A DNA stretch of 27,570 nt from VRUE01 sp036266075 (GTDB taxonomy: Bacteria; Actinomycetota; Thermoleophilia; Solirubrobacterales; 70-9), in the NCBI GenBank assembly GCA_036266075.1, contig DATANV010000004.1:1-27570 (forward strand), written 5' to 3'. A program made the position numbers and the translations under genes. Below, in pieces: positions 1 through 6,702 of the stretch; positions within the stretch are counted from its first letter, which is position 1, and the number at the start of each line of letters is the position of its first letter. The notes under the pieces were generated by a model that worked only from the letters and a program-made list of their open reading frames with translations, was not told the origin of the DNA and searched no databases.

Positions 1-264
1 GGTGAACCGGTAGAGGCGGCTGTTGTCGCCGCTGTTCTTGTCGACGACATACAGGATGTGCGCTTGCTGGTCGACGGCGAGGTGCTGAGGCCAAAAGAAT
101 TTGGTCGCGCTCGTCCCGTCCGGTCCGAAGGCCGAGATGAACGGATGGATGCCGGCGCCGGCTGCCGAAGACGCGAAGCTGGAGAAGGCGAGAACGGCGA
201 ACAGGACGAGCGCGCACGCTCGCCGAAGGCCGGGTCCGGTGGCTGCCTTGCCGCTGCGTCGCAC
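1..264 (-). CDS. Secreted beta-propeller (NHL-like) protein, N-terminal fragment
   Basis: The open frame runs from GTG at 264 off the left edge, giving 88 codons. A good ribosome site (AAGGAG, 6 nt before GTG) decides the start. Residues 1-12 are basic. A hydrophobic stretch (about 16-36, ALVLFAVLAF then small residues ending SSAAGAG) looks like a Sec signal peptide, so the protein is probably exported. The mature part begins I-H-P-F-I-S-A-F-G, then has P-Q-H-L-A-V-D and L-Y-V-V-D. These match the opening strands of an NHL or six-bladed propeller repeat ('P..iAvD...iYV.D'). No catalytic site is visible in the fragment. Propeller family membership is inferred from one blade only; export is well supported. 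It has its own promoter and a leader of about 96 nt. Confidence 0.7.
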   Translation of the reverse strand, partial: MRRSGKAATGPGLRRACALVLFAVLAFSSFASSAAGAGIHPFISAFGPDGTSATKFFWPQHLAVDQQAHILYVVDKNSGDNSRLYRFT

Positions 265-286
265 GTATCTCTCCTTGTCCCATGAG

Positions 287-352
287 CCCTGCCGGCCGCT
301 TCCCTGGCGGCGCTCCCTGGCTCGTTGTCCCTGCGTCTTCGCCGCCTCCCTG
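287..352 (-). promoter_or_regulatory. Leader with five CAGGG motifs
   Basis: In the transcript of the exported propeller gene the pentamer CAGGG occurs five times before the ribosome site. On the + strand it reads CCCTG at 287-291, 302-306, 315-319, 329-333 and 348-352. Starts are 13-19 nt apart, and four copies continue as CAGGGA. The regular spacing in a short untranslated region suggests a repeated protein- or RNA-binding motif. No known riboswitch class is recognised. Confidence 0.4.
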
Positions 353-366
353 AAGGCGACTTGGGG

Positions 367-395
367 AGAATAAAAGATCTGGTTTACAAATGCAA
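367..395 (-). promoter_or_regulatory. Sigma70-type promoter for the exported propeller gene
   Basis: On the minus strand TTGCAT (390-395) and TATTCT (367-372) are separated by exactly 17 bp in a locally AT-rich stretch. The predicted transcription start is near 360, giving a leader of about 96 nt before GTG at 264. This is the most classical -35/-10 pair in the window. Confidence 0.6.
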
Positions 396-422
396 GGAGC
401 CGTTTTCAGAATGAAGGTATCG

Positions 423-438
423 GGCTCTGAAAAGAGCC
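423..438 (-). terminator. Hairpin downstream of the TetR pair
   Basis: GGCTCT and AGAGCC form a perfect 6-bp stem around a four-base loop, 25 bp beyond the stop of the leftmost TetR gene. No T-run follows on the minus strand, so it is at best a weak or factor-assisted terminator, or a processing barrier. Confidence 0.35.
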
Positions 439-463
439 TTGGGCGAGTCTCGAATGAGTGTGC

Positions 464-1141
464 TCAGGCCGCTTCTGCGGCCAGGCGGCTGGCTTCCTCG
501 CGGCCCGTGAAGGGAGCGAGGGTTAGCTCTACGAGGTCGGGAAGGAGCTCGGGGAGGCGGTCGGCGGCGCCAGCGTTGAGGCGGCGGGAGATGAGGGTGA
601 CGATGCCACCCATCAGGGCCTGGTCGCGGACTTCCATGTCGAGCTGCGAGGGGGGCGGCTCGGGGCGCAGGGTCTGGGCCAGGAGCTGCATCGCCTCGCG
701 ATAGCGGGCGGCGACGTCGCCGCCCGCGGCGAGCGGCTCGATCAGGAAGCAGCGCGAGACTGCAGCGTCGCGTGAGAGGACGTCGAGCAGCGCGGCGAGA
801 CGGGCACGGACCCGCTCGGGCCATTGCCGCGAAGCGCCCGGAGCGTTCAGCATCGAGTCGAGCACGTGCGCCTCGATCAGCTCGTAGGCGGCGAGGAAGC
901 AGTCCTCCTTGCCCTCGAAGTATTCGTAGAAGGTGCGGCGCGAAATCTTCGCCGCCTCGACGATGCGGGCGATCGTCGCCGCGCTGTAGCCGTGCTCGGC
1001 GACCGCCTCGACGACGCCGTTCAGCAGCCGTTCCCGCTGGTTCTCGGCGACGACGGCGCGGGGCAGCCCGTGGCGACCGGGCGAGAGGCGCAGACGGCCT
1101 GGCGCGTGGGCCCCGGCGGCCCGTGCGGCGCCGTCAGCCAT
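464..1141 (-). CDS. TetR-family transcriptional regulator (first of four)
   Basis: A 225-residue regulator. The N-terminal DNA-binding domain is at about 37-82: Q-R-E-R-L-L, then the helix-turn-helix A-T-I-A-R-I-V-E-A-A-K-I-S-R-R, closing with the TetR signature T-F-Y-E-Y-F-E-G-K-E-D-C-F. The rest is an all-helical ligand/dimer domain with no recognisable ligand class. An upstream in-frame start at 1201 exists, but ATG at 1141 is preferred because it overlaps the preceding TetR stop by 8 bp (ATGGCTGA), the usual arrangement for translational coupling. The lead-in P-G-R-H-G-L-P before the DNA-binding helix also occurs in the TetR gene at 2585, so the two are probably paralogues. Targets are unknown. 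Confidence 0.88.
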   Translation of the reverse strand: MADGAARAAGAHAPGRLRLSPGRHGLPRAVVAENQRERLLNGVVEAVAEHGYSAATIARIVEAAKISRRTFYEYFEGKEDCFLAAYELIEAHVLDSMLNAPGASRQWPERVRARLAALLDVLSRDAAVSRCFLIEPLAAGGDVAARYREAMQLLAQTLRPEPPPSQLDMEVRDQALMGGIVTLISRRLNAGAADRLPELLPDLVELTLAPFTGREEASRLAAEAA

Positions 1142-1805
1142 CGCCGCGCAGCGCGGCGGCGGAGCGCTCCGCGCCGTCCCCCAGATAGGGAGCCAGTGCA
1201 ATGTCGACCAGCTTCGGGTAGAGCGCCCCGACGTCCTCCCCGCCCCGCTCGAGCCGCTCGCGCAACAGCCAGGCGAGACCGCCCGCCGTCGCCTCCTCGA
1301 GCGTCGGCGGCAACGTTGCCGGGGCGGTGTCGAGGGCGCGGCCCTCGCGCAACTCGCGGGCGACCCGGTCGAGCACTAGGTCGAAGCGAGCGCTGAGCGC
1401 CGGGCCGCCGGTCTGCGCCTCGACCAGGCACAGCCGCGCGCGGCTGGGGTCAGCCTCGATCGCCTCCAGCAGCGCGCGCAGGCCGGTGCAGAACCGCTCC
1501 GGCCAGGTCGGCGGCTCGGCGGCGGCGACGCGCAGCGCGCCGGCCCCCTGCTCGACGGCGCGGTCGAAGGCGGCGACGAAGCACTCCTCCTTGCCCTGGA
1601 AGTGCTCGTAGAAGGTGATCGTCGAGACGCCGGCGGCCTTGACGATCGCTTCGATCGAGGTGCCGGCGCAGCCGCGCTCGGCGATCAGCCGCTCGGTCGC
1701 GTCGAGCAAACGCTCGCGCTGCCGGGTCGCGGACGTGCTGCGGGGCGGCTCCGCGTCCCGCCCCGACACCGGCTCCGATGCCAGTCGCTGCGAGAGGTAC
1801 TGCAT
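1134..1805 (-). CDS. TetR-family transcriptional regulator (second of four)
   Basis: A 223-residue TetR protein. Q-R-E-R-L-L-D-A-T begins helix 1 near residue 29. The helix-turn-helix is G-T-S-I-E-A-I-V-K-A-A-G-V-S at about 48-61, followed by T-F-Y-E-H-F-Q-G-K-E-E-C-F to 76. The C-terminal helical domain has no recognised ligand. A longer frame starts with GTG at 1883, but this would overlap the divergent TetR gene. ATG at 1805 is chosen because a TACTCT -10 box ends 7 nt before it, and GGAGG lies just upstream. It is co-transcribed with the TetR gene ending at 464. It faces the TetR pair 1875-3244 across 69 bp containing an inverted repeat, so auto- or cross-regulation is likely. Confidence 0.88.
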   Translation of the reverse strand: MQYLSQRLASEPVSGRDAEPPRSTSATRQRERLLDATERLIAERGCAGTSIEAIVKAAGVSTITFYEHFQGKEECFVAAFDRAVEQGAGALRVAAAEPPTWPERFCTGLRALLEAIEADPSRARLCLVEAQTGGPALSARFDLVLDRVARELREGRALDTAPATLPPTLEEATAGGLAWLLRERLERGGEDVGALYPKLVDIALAPYLGDGAERSAAALRGDG

Positions 1806-1812
1806 GCCTCCG

Positions 1813-1818
1813 AGAGTA
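1813..1818 (-). promoter_or_regulatory. -10 box of a leaderless promoter for the leftward TetR pair
   Basis: Minus-strand TACTCT ends 7 nt before ATG at 1805, so transcription would begin at or next to the start codon. No convincing -35 hexamer is visible at 1836-1841. Confidence 0.45.
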
Positions 1819-1824
1819 CCCGAG

Positions 1825-1840
1825 ATGAAAAAGATTTCAT
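1825..1840. promoter_or_regulatory. Candidate TetR operator between divergent regulators
   Basis: ATGAAA (1825-1830) and TTTCAT (1835-1840) form a perfect inverted repeat with a 4-bp spacer in the AT-rich gap between the two divergent TetR pairs. It lies just upstream of the leftward -10 box, where a bound repressor would block both directions. Binding by any of the four regulators is inference. Confidence 0.5.
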
Positions 1841-1874
1841 ATCTGGCGAAAAAGGAGTAGTTTTTATACAGCCG

Positions 1875-2588
1875 ATGCGACACGACGCTTCAGTAAGCAG
1901 CAGCGACGTCGTCTCTGCCGAGGCCAGCGGAACGAATGGCCTCGCCGCCGACGCGGTCCGCGAGGGAGCGATGGAAGGGGCGCTGATCGCCGCCGGCGAA
2001 CTCGGTTACCGCGATGCCTCGGTGCGGGCGATCCTCGAGCACAGCGGCGGTCACCGGGCCCAGTTCTACGAGCACTTCGAGAGCAAGGAGGACTGCTTCG
2101 CCCAGGCCTATGCGGTTTGGATCGAGCGCCTCTGCGTCGGCGTACTAGAAGCGGCGGCAACGGTCCCCGGCTGGGAGGCCGGCGTACGGGCGGCGATCGT
2201 CAGGCTCTTCGAGTTCGTCGTCGAGCGGCCGGCGATCGCGCGAGCGCTGCTGCTCGAGGTGCAGATCGCCGGCGAGCCGGCGCTCGCCAAGCACGAAGCA
2301 GCGATCGAGCGCCTGGCCCTGGCGATCGACATCGCCCGCAACGACATCCCGCCCGAGAAGGCGCCGCCCGAGGCAACCGGGATCTTCGTGGTCGGCGGAA
2401 TCGAGTCCTGCGCCGGCGAGGCGCTGACCGCGGGTGCGCCCGACCGCATCTGGGACACGCTGCCCGAGCTGATGCACCTGGCGGTCGGCTCCTACTTCGA
2501 CAAGGAGGCGGCCGAAGCCGCCTTCGAGGAGGCGAGCGTCTTCCTCGAACGCGAACGGCAGCGGCTTACCGGGGAGGCGGCGGAATGA
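1875..2588 (+). CDS. TetR-family transcriptional regulator (third of four)
   Basis: A 237-residue TetR protein starting at ATG 1875 (M-R-H-D-A-S). The frame stays open far upstream to 1602, but that part is antisense to the neighbouring gene and is not coding. The DNA-binding domain ends in the signature Q-F-Y-E-H-F-E-S-K-E-D-C-F (about 63-75). The turn reads H-S-G-G-H-R-A rather than the usual A-G-V-S, so the recognition helix may be atypical. The C-terminal domain is acidic and helical, ending in a probable coiled helix (F-E-E-A-S-V-F-L-E-R-E-R-Q-R). Its stop overlaps the next TetR start by ATGA. AGGAG at 1852 is too far from the start to serve as a normal ribosome site. Confidence 0.85.
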   Translation: MRHDASVSSSDVVSAEASGTNGLAADAVREGAMEGALIAAGELGYRDASVRAILEHSGGHRAQFYEHFESKEDCFAQAYAVWIERLCVGVLEAAATVPGWEAGVRAAIVRLFEFVVERPAIARALLLEVQIAGEPALAKHEAAIERLALAIDIARNDIPPEKAPPEATGIFVVGGIESCAGEALTAGAPDRIWDTLPELMHLAVGSYFDKEAAEAAFEEASVFLERERQRLTGEAAE

Positions 2589-3244
2589 CCGAGCTGCGTC
2601 TTGTCGCCAGCGCGCCGCTGGATGGAGACGGTGGCGGGACGGCCACTGCGGTGCGCCTGCCGCCCGGCCGCCACGGCCTGCCAACCGACCTGGTCAGGGC
2701 CCACCAGCGCCAGCGGCTGCTCGAGGCCTGTGCCGCAGCGCTGGCCGAGCAGGGCTACGGCCGCATCACCGCCGCCCGCGTCACCGAGCTGGCGGGCGTC
2801 TCCAGCCGCACCTTCTACCAGCACTTCGAGGACCTCTGGGCCTGCCTGCTTGCCGCCTTCGAGACCGAGGCCGCGCACCTCTGCGCGTCAATCGAAGGTG
2901 CCTGCGCGCGACCGAGCGCCGACCGCCGGGAGAGAGCGCGGGCCGGCATCGGCGCGGCGCTCGACTTCCTCGCCGAGGAGCCGGCAATTGCCCGCCTGCT
3001 CAGCGCCGAGCCGCCGCCACAGGTGACCGCCCTCGCCGGCGCCCGCCGCGACCTGGTCGAGCGCCTCGGCGGAATGCTCCGCGGTCTCCTGGCCCCGAGC
3101 GACGCCACCCCCCTCCCCGGCCTCGAGCGGCGCCTGATCGGCGCGGCGATGGCGCTGGTCTCGACGCGCGCCGCGGGCGGCGAGCCGAAGCTGCTGCGCG
3201 AGCTGGAGCCGGAGCTGAGTGAGCTCTTGCTCGCCTCGCTCTAA
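2585..3244 (+). CDS. TetR-family transcriptional regulator (fourth of four)
   Basis: A 219-residue TetR protein. ATG at 2585 overlaps the previous stop (ATGA), indicating coupled translation. The lead-in L-P-P-G-R-H-G-L-P (about 25-33) matches that of the TetR gene 464-1141. Then come Q-R-Q-R-L-L, the helix-turn-helix A-A-R-V-T-E-L-A-G-V-S-S-R and the closing T-F-Y-Q-H-F-E-D-L-W-A-C. The usual K-E-E/D after Y-x-x-F is replaced by D-L-W. The remainder is an Ala/Leu/Arg-rich helical domain with no identifiable ligand. The gene ends 12 bp before the convergent acyltransferase gene. A local duplication origin for this four-gene block is inferred from the shared motifs. Confidence 0.88.
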   Translation: MTELRLVASAPLDGDGGGTATAVRLPPGRHGLPTDLVRAHQRQRLLEACAAALAEQGYGRITAARVTELAGVSSRTFYQHFEDLWACLLAAFETEAAHLCASIEGACARPSADRRERARAGIGAALDFLAEEPAIARLLSAEPPPQVTALAGARRDLVERLGGMLRGLLAPSDATPLPGLERRLIGAAMALVSTRAAGGEPKLLRELEPELSELLLASL

Positions 3245-3256
3245 CTGCGGTCTGCC

Positions 3257-3883
3257 TTAGGCGCGCTTGCGATACGAGATCGTCGGCGGGACCTGCTTGC
3301 GGATCTCGGCCAGCAGGCGGGTGGCGATCTCGCCGGGCTCCTCGCCTGGGCGGGGCTGTCCCCCGGCGGGCTCGAAAAAGCGGATGCGCAGGCGCGGGCG
3401 GCGGGGGAAGCCGGTGAGGTCGGAGGTGCCCTCGATCGCGACGCAGACGAGCCGCGCCTCCGGGACCTCCAGCGCCAGGCGGCCGACGCCGCTGCGCGCC
3501 CGCAGGACCTCGCCGCGTGAGCGGGTCCCTTCCGGGAAGACACCGATGCAAGCGCCGCGGCGCAGCTCCTCGATCGCGCGGGCCAGGGCCTGCTTGTCGC
3601 CGGCGCCGCGCTCGATCGGGATCTGACCCATGCCGTTCAGCACTGGGCTCAGGCCCCTGACCTTCCAGAGGTCCGATTTGGCCAGGGCCCGGATCTGCCT
3701 GCGGCGGATCGCGGCGACGCCGACAGCCAATGGGTCCCAGTGGCTGTCGTGATTGCCGACGACCAGCACCGGGCCGGTCGCCGGCAGCGCCTCGAGGCCC
3801 TCGACGTCGAGCCGCCCCCAGGTCCTCACCGCCGGCCGGCAGACGGTCATCGCGAACTTGTAGGTGCGGCTCGGCTCCTTCAC
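3257..3883 (-). CDS. PlsC-like lysophospholipid acyltransferase
   Basis: A 208-residue LPLAT/PlsC-family protein that would transfer an acyl group to a lysophospholipid, usually 1-acylglycerol-3-phosphate to phosphatidate, at the inner face of the membrane. Block I, N-H-D-S-H-W-D (44-50), supplies the catalytic His/Asp pair of N-H-x4-D. Block II is G-Q-I-P-I-E-R-G (about 86-93). Block III is F-P-E-G-T-R-S (116-122), the glycerophosphate-binding motif. Block IV is V-A-I-E-G-T. Length is near the short end of the family and only a weak N-terminal hydrophobic segment is present. The start is GTG at 3883. Substrate specificity cannot be read from the sequence. The gene is convergent with the TetR block and stands alone. 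Confidence 0.88.
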   Translation of the reverse strand: MKEPSRTYKFAMTVCRPAVRTWGRLDVEGLEALPATGPVLVVGNHDSHWDPLAVGVAAIRRRQIRALAKSDLWKVRGLSPVLNGMGQIPIERGAGDKQALARAIEELRRGACIGVFPEGTRSRGEVLRARSGVGRLALEVPEARLVCVAIEGTSDLTGFPRRPRLRIRFFEPAGGQPRPGEEPGEIATRLLAEIRKQVPPTISYRKRA

Positions 3884-3972
3884 GGGCGGCGAGTTCTACT
3901 CGACCGGGCGACAAACCGCTTGCGCCCCCAAGCCCGCCAGCACGATTCTCCACTCGGCAGCCGAAAAGGCGA

Positions 3973-4000
3973 AATAATCTGCGTGACGAAAGTCACTCAG
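3973..4000 (+). promoter_or_regulatory. Possible promoter with palindromic operator upstream of the PAS gene
   Basis: AATAAT (3973-3978, 5 of 6 matches to TATAAT) is followed at once by an interrupted palindrome at 3979-4000. The arms are CTG-c-GTGAC and GTCAC-t-CAG around a GAAA loop, with one mismatch. The repeat would cover the transcription start. No clear -35 is visible, and the resulting leader to ATG 4114 would be about 130 nt. The rest of the 230-bp gap (3884-4113) holds no gene that I can support. Confidence 0.35.
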
Positions 4001-4113
4001 TCCGCCATCCTCCGGCATGAAGGTGGTCTTCGGGGGTAATGGCGGCGCGATGGGCGGCCGAGCGCCGGTTCTCCCAGATTCCGAGAAATCAAGTGGCAAA
4101 GACAACGAGCTAA

Positions 4114-4545
4114 ATGTCGGACGTGTCGCAGAGGCCGCTCGAGCTGATCCTGGCTCGCAACCTGATGTCGGCGCTCTCGACTCCGGCCTTTCTGGTCGAC
4201 GAGGGCGGCCTCCTTGTCTTCTACAACGAGGCGGCGGGCATGCTGCTTGGCAAACGCTTCGAGGAGATCGGCACGGTCGGGCCGGAGGAGTGGGGCTCAA
4301 TGTTCGGCCCCTTCGACGAGGGCGGCGAGCCGATCCCCTACGACGAGCTGCCGCTGGTGGTCGCGGTCCGCAACGGTCGCCCAGCCCACGCGAGCTTCGA
4401 GATTCGCTCGATGGACGGCGCCCACCACCGGGTCGAGGCCTCGGCGTTCCCGATCCTCACCCCGCACGGCTCGCAGGGCGCGATCGCGATCTTCTGGCCG
4501 ACCGCCGAGGGCGGCGCCGGCACCAACGGAGCGGGGCAGAGATGA
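4114..4545 (+). CDS. Stand-alone PAS-domain protein
   Basis: A 143-residue protein that is almost entirely one PAS domain. P-A-F-L-V-D-E-G-G-L-L-V-F-Y-N-E-A-A (about 23-40) is the first PAS strand pair with the conserved Asn. G-R-P-A-H-A-S-F-E-I-R-S and V-E-A-S-A-F-P-I fit the C-terminal sheet. There is no kinase, cyclase, HTH or membrane segment, so output must come through a partner. The stop overlaps the MBL hydrolase start by ATGA, making that enzyme the obvious candidate. The ligand (haem, flavin, small metabolite) cannot be told, and no Cys suitable for a LOV adduct stands out. The ribosome site before ATG 4114 is weak. Confidence 0.8.
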   Translation: MSDVSQRPLELILARNLMSALSTPAFLVDEGGLLVFYNEAAGMLLGKRFEEIGTVGPEEWGSMFGPFDEGGEPIPYDELPLVVAVRNGRPAHASFEIRSMDGAHHRVEASAFPILTPHGSQGAIAIFWPTAEGGAGTNGAGQR

Positions 4546-5423
4546 AGGTCAAGCTCTGGGGCACGCGCGGCTCGGTCCCCTCCCCCGGCCCGGAGACGAT
4601 CCGCTACGGCGGCAACACCTCCTGCGTCGGCCTCACCCTCTCGGACGGCTCGCTGCTGGCGCTCGACGCCGGCACCGGGATCCGCAACCTCGGCCTCTCG
4701 CTGCCCGAGGAGCCGGCCCGCCTGCACATCCTCCTCACCCATCTGCACCTCGACCACATCCAGGGCCTCGTCTTCTTCGCCCCCGCCTTTTGGCCGCAGA
4801 CCGAGATCGTCATCTGGGGTCCGGCCTCGCCCGAGGCCTCGCTGCGCGACCGCATCGCCCGCTACATCTCGGCGCCGCTCTCGCCGGTCGAGGTGCGGGA
4901 GCTGCCCTGCGACGTCTCCTTCCGCCACACGCCGGAGACAGAGTGGGAGATCGGCTCGGCGCGGATCCGCGCGGCCTCGGTCGCCCACCGCGGCCCGACG
5001 CTCGGCTACCGGATCGAGGACGGCGGCAGCTCGCTCGCATACATCCCCGACCACGAGCCGGCGCTCGGCGCCGACCTCGATGCGCTCGAGCAGGACTGGA
5101 TCTCCGGCTTCGCCCTCGCCGAGAACGCCTCGATGCTGATCCACGACGGCCAGTACGCCGACGCCGAGTACACCGACCACGTCGGCTGGGGCCACTCCTC
5201 GCTCTCGCACTCCCTCTCCTTCGCGCGCCGCACCGGCGCCAAGCGCACCGTCCTCTTCCACCACGATCCGATGCACTCCGACGCGCGCCTCGACACCCTC
5301 GGCGAGGAAGCGTACGAGCGCTGGACGGCGGCGGGAGGCGACGTCGACGCGATCGAGCTCGGCGTCGAGGGTGCCGAGTACGAGCTGCGCGCTCCCGCCC
5401 CCCGGCCGGCTGAACCCGTCTGA
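4542..5423 (+). CDS. MBL-fold metallo-hydrolase, TaR3-like/RNase Z-like group
   Basis: A 293-residue metallo-beta-lactamase-fold hydrolase. It opens with G-T-R-G-S-V-P-S-P-G-P and R-Y-G-G-N-T-S-C, typical of the TaR3-like MBL group. The metal motif is H-L-H-L-D-H (67-72). Further ligands are probably the His of V-A-H-R-G-P, the Asp of Y-I-P-D-H-E-P and the His in F-H-H-D-P. There is no signal peptide, so it is cytoplasmic. The family holds phosphodiesterase-like enzymes, but no substrate can be assigned here. The start is ATG at 4542, inside the PAS gene stop codon region. Coupling to a sensor domain suggests regulated hydrolysis of a signalling molecule; this is inference. Confidence 0.85.
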   Translation: MKVKLWGTRGSVPSPGPETIRYGGNTSCVGLTLSDGSLLALDAGTGIRNLGLSLPEEPARLHILLTHLHLDHIQGLVFFAPAFWPQTEIVIWGPASPEASLRDRIARYISAPLSPVEVRELPCDVSFRHTPETEWEIGSARIRAASVAHRGPTLGYRIEDGGSSLAYIPDHEPALGADLDALEQDWISGFALAENASMLIHDGQYADAEYTDHVGWGHSSLSHSLSFARRTGAKRTVLFHHDPMHSDARLDTLGEEAYERWTAAGGDVDAIELGVEGAEYELRAPAPRPAEPV

Positions 5424-5449
5424 CGAGCTGGGGTCGGTCTCTAGGGAAC

Positions 5450-5481
5450 AGCGGTCCGCGGAGGAGCGGGCGTCCCGCCGC
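5450..5481. terminator. GC-rich hairpin between convergent genes
   Basis: The 57-bp gap between the MBL gene and the DUF6328 gene holds GCGGG-CGT-CCCGC (5466-5478). Outer arms AGCGG (5450-5454) and CCGCT (5477-5481) offer an alternative fold. No T-run follows on either strand. Confidence 0.35.
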
Positions 5482-5993
5482 TAGGTCGAATCGCCGCGGT
5501 CGGCCTCCGTTTCGGCGTCGCGTTCCAGGCTGAGACGGCGGCGCAGGGGCAGCGCCAGCCACAGCAGCGCGAACATCGCGAAGGTCGCGGCGGCGAAGGC
5601 GGTGGTGGCGGCGGGGCCGAAGAGCACGTCGGTGATCAGCGTCACCGCGCCGGTCATCGCCAGCGCCAGCAGGACCAGCCCGGCGAGCGCCATGCGGTTG
5701 GCGACGAAGACCAGCCAGCGCTTCTGCTGAAAGCGGAAGGTCAGTCGGTGATAGGCGGTCGGAGAGATCAGCAGCGCGGCCGAAACAGCGGTGCAGAGCA
5801 GGGTCCCGAAGTAGACGTTCTTCTGGAACGAGGTGATGTCGGCGAACCCCTGCTGGAAGGGCACCGCGAGGAGGAAGGCGAAGAGCACCTGGACGCCGGG
5901 CAAGGCGACGCGCAGCTCCTGCAGCAGCTCACCGAGGTTGCGGTCGAGGCGCTCGCCCTCGCTCTCGTCTCTCCCCGACTGGCGATCGGCCAT
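5481..5993 (-). CDS. DUF6328-family membrane protein
   Basis: A 170-residue inner-membrane protein. A charged N-terminus (about 1-30) is followed by four hydrophobic helices: V-Q-V-L-F-A-F-L-L-A-V-P-F-Q-Q-G-F, V-Y-F-G-T-L-L-C-T-A-V-S-A-A-L-L-I, A-L-A-G-L-V-L-L-A-L-A-M-T-G, and F-A-M-F-A-L-L-W-L-A-L-P. P-F-Q-Q-G-F and P-T-A-Y-H-R-L are features I associate with DUF6328 proteins of actinobacteria. Function is unknown. A GTG at 6002 gives three more residues, but ATG at 5993 is preferred because TATCGT ends exactly 7 nt before it, the same leaderless spacing as at other genes here. It is divergent from the methylthioadenosine salvage genes by 31 bp. Confidence 0.8.
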   Translation of the reverse strand: MADRQSGRDESEGERLDRNLGELLQELRVALPGVQVLFAFLLAVPFQQGFADITSFQKNVYFGTLLCTAVSAALLISPTAYHRLTFRFQQKRWLVFVANRMALAGLVLLALAMTGAVTLITDVLFGPAATTAFAAATFAMFALLWLALPLRRRLSLERDAETEADRGDST

Positions 5994-6000
5994 GGGGGGC

Positions 6001-6018
6001 ACGATAGGGAAATAGGAT
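6001..6018. promoter_or_regulatory. Back-to-back leaderless promoters
   Basis: The minus-strand -10 box TATCGT (6001-6006) ends 7 nt before ATG 5993. The plus-strand -10 box TAGGAT (6013-6018) ends 6 nt before GTG 6025. Six base pairs separate the boxes. Each -35 region must therefore lie inside the other gene, so the two promoters physically exclude one another. No canonical -35 is seen on either strand. Confidence 0.5.
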
Positions 6019-6024
6019 CGCGCG

Positions 6025-6696
6025 GTGGCTCACCTAGCGGTGATACTCGGCAGCAGCGCCGTCGGCCCTGGCGGCAACGAGCTCGCCGCCGTCGCCGAGA
6101 GCCACGGTGCAACCGTCCTGCAGCGCCACGGCGCCGGCGAGTACCGGCTGCCGCACCGGATCGACCACGCCGCCAACCTGCGCTCGCTGCTCGACGCCGG
6201 CTGCGAGCGAGCGCTGGCGATCGGCTCGGTTGGCTCGCTGAAAGCCGAGCTGGGGGTAGGCAGCCTCGTCAGCCCGCACGACTTCATCGCCCTGCAGGTG
6301 ACGGTGACGACCTTCGCCGATACCCGTGGCCACACGACGCCCGGCTTCGATGCGGAGTGGCGGAGCGAGCTGCTCGCCGCCTGGCAGGCGAGCGATGCCG
6401 CGCCGCTGCGCGACGGGGGCGTCTACTGGCAGGCCAACGGACCGCGCTTCGAGACGCCGTCCGAGATCGCGCTGATGGCCGCCCACGCCGACCTGGTCGG
6501 GATGACGCTCGCCTCGGAGTGCATCGTCGCCGGCGAGCTGGGACTGCCCTACGCCGCGGCCTGCATGGTCGACAACCTGGCAAACGGGATCGGCGACCGA
6601 CCCCTGTCGGCGGAGGAGGTGGAGGGCCATCGCCGGGCGAACGCCACCCGCCTGCGCGAAGCCCTCGACGCAGTGCTCCCGGAGCTAACCCGATGA
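6025..6696 (+). CDS. Purine nucleoside phosphorylase family 2, probable methylthioinosine phosphorylase
   Basis: A 223-residue PNP/MTAP-family enzyme, shorter than typical MTA phosphorylases. Phosphate-site pieces are G-S-S near 9-11, R-H-G (34-36), L-P-H-R-I-D-H-A-A-N (42-51) and S-V-G-S-L (68-72). The substrate loop is G-P-R-F-E-T-P-S-E-I (139-148), followed by V-G-M-T-L-A-S-E. At the base-binding site it reads V-D-N-L-A-N-G (182-188), with Asn184, as in 6-oxopurine enzymes, rather than the T-D-Y-D of adenine-specific MTA phosphorylases. With an MTA deaminase next door, the expected reaction is methylthioinosine plus phosphate to hypoxanthine plus 5-methylthioribose-1-phosphate. General purine nucleoside phosphorylase is the alternative. 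GTG 6025 fits the leaderless -10. Confidence 0.82.
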   Translation: MAHLAVILGSSAVGPGGNELAAVAESHGATVLQRHGAGEYRLPHRIDHAANLRSLLDAGCERALAIGSVGSLKAELGVGSLVSPHDFIALQVTVTTFADTRGHTTPGFDAEWRSELLAAWQASDAAPLRDGGVYWQANGPRFETPSEIALMAAHADLVGMTLASECIVAGELGLPYAAACMVDNLANGIGDRPLSAEEVEGHRRANATRLREALDAVLPELTR

Positions 6697-6702
6697 CCCC
6701 CC

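Noticed and set aside
265..360. Cyclic di-AMP or other known riboswitch before the exported propeller gene
   Set aside because: I could not match any class consensus; only the CAGGG repeats stand out.
1602..1874. Upstream extension of the third TetR protein
   Set aside because: Antisense to the second TetR gene; the conserved region begins after ATG 1875.
4017..4541. Upstream extension of the MBL hydrolase frame
   Set aside because: Out of frame with the PAS gene, without domains; the MBL fold begins at 4542 with its conserved strand.
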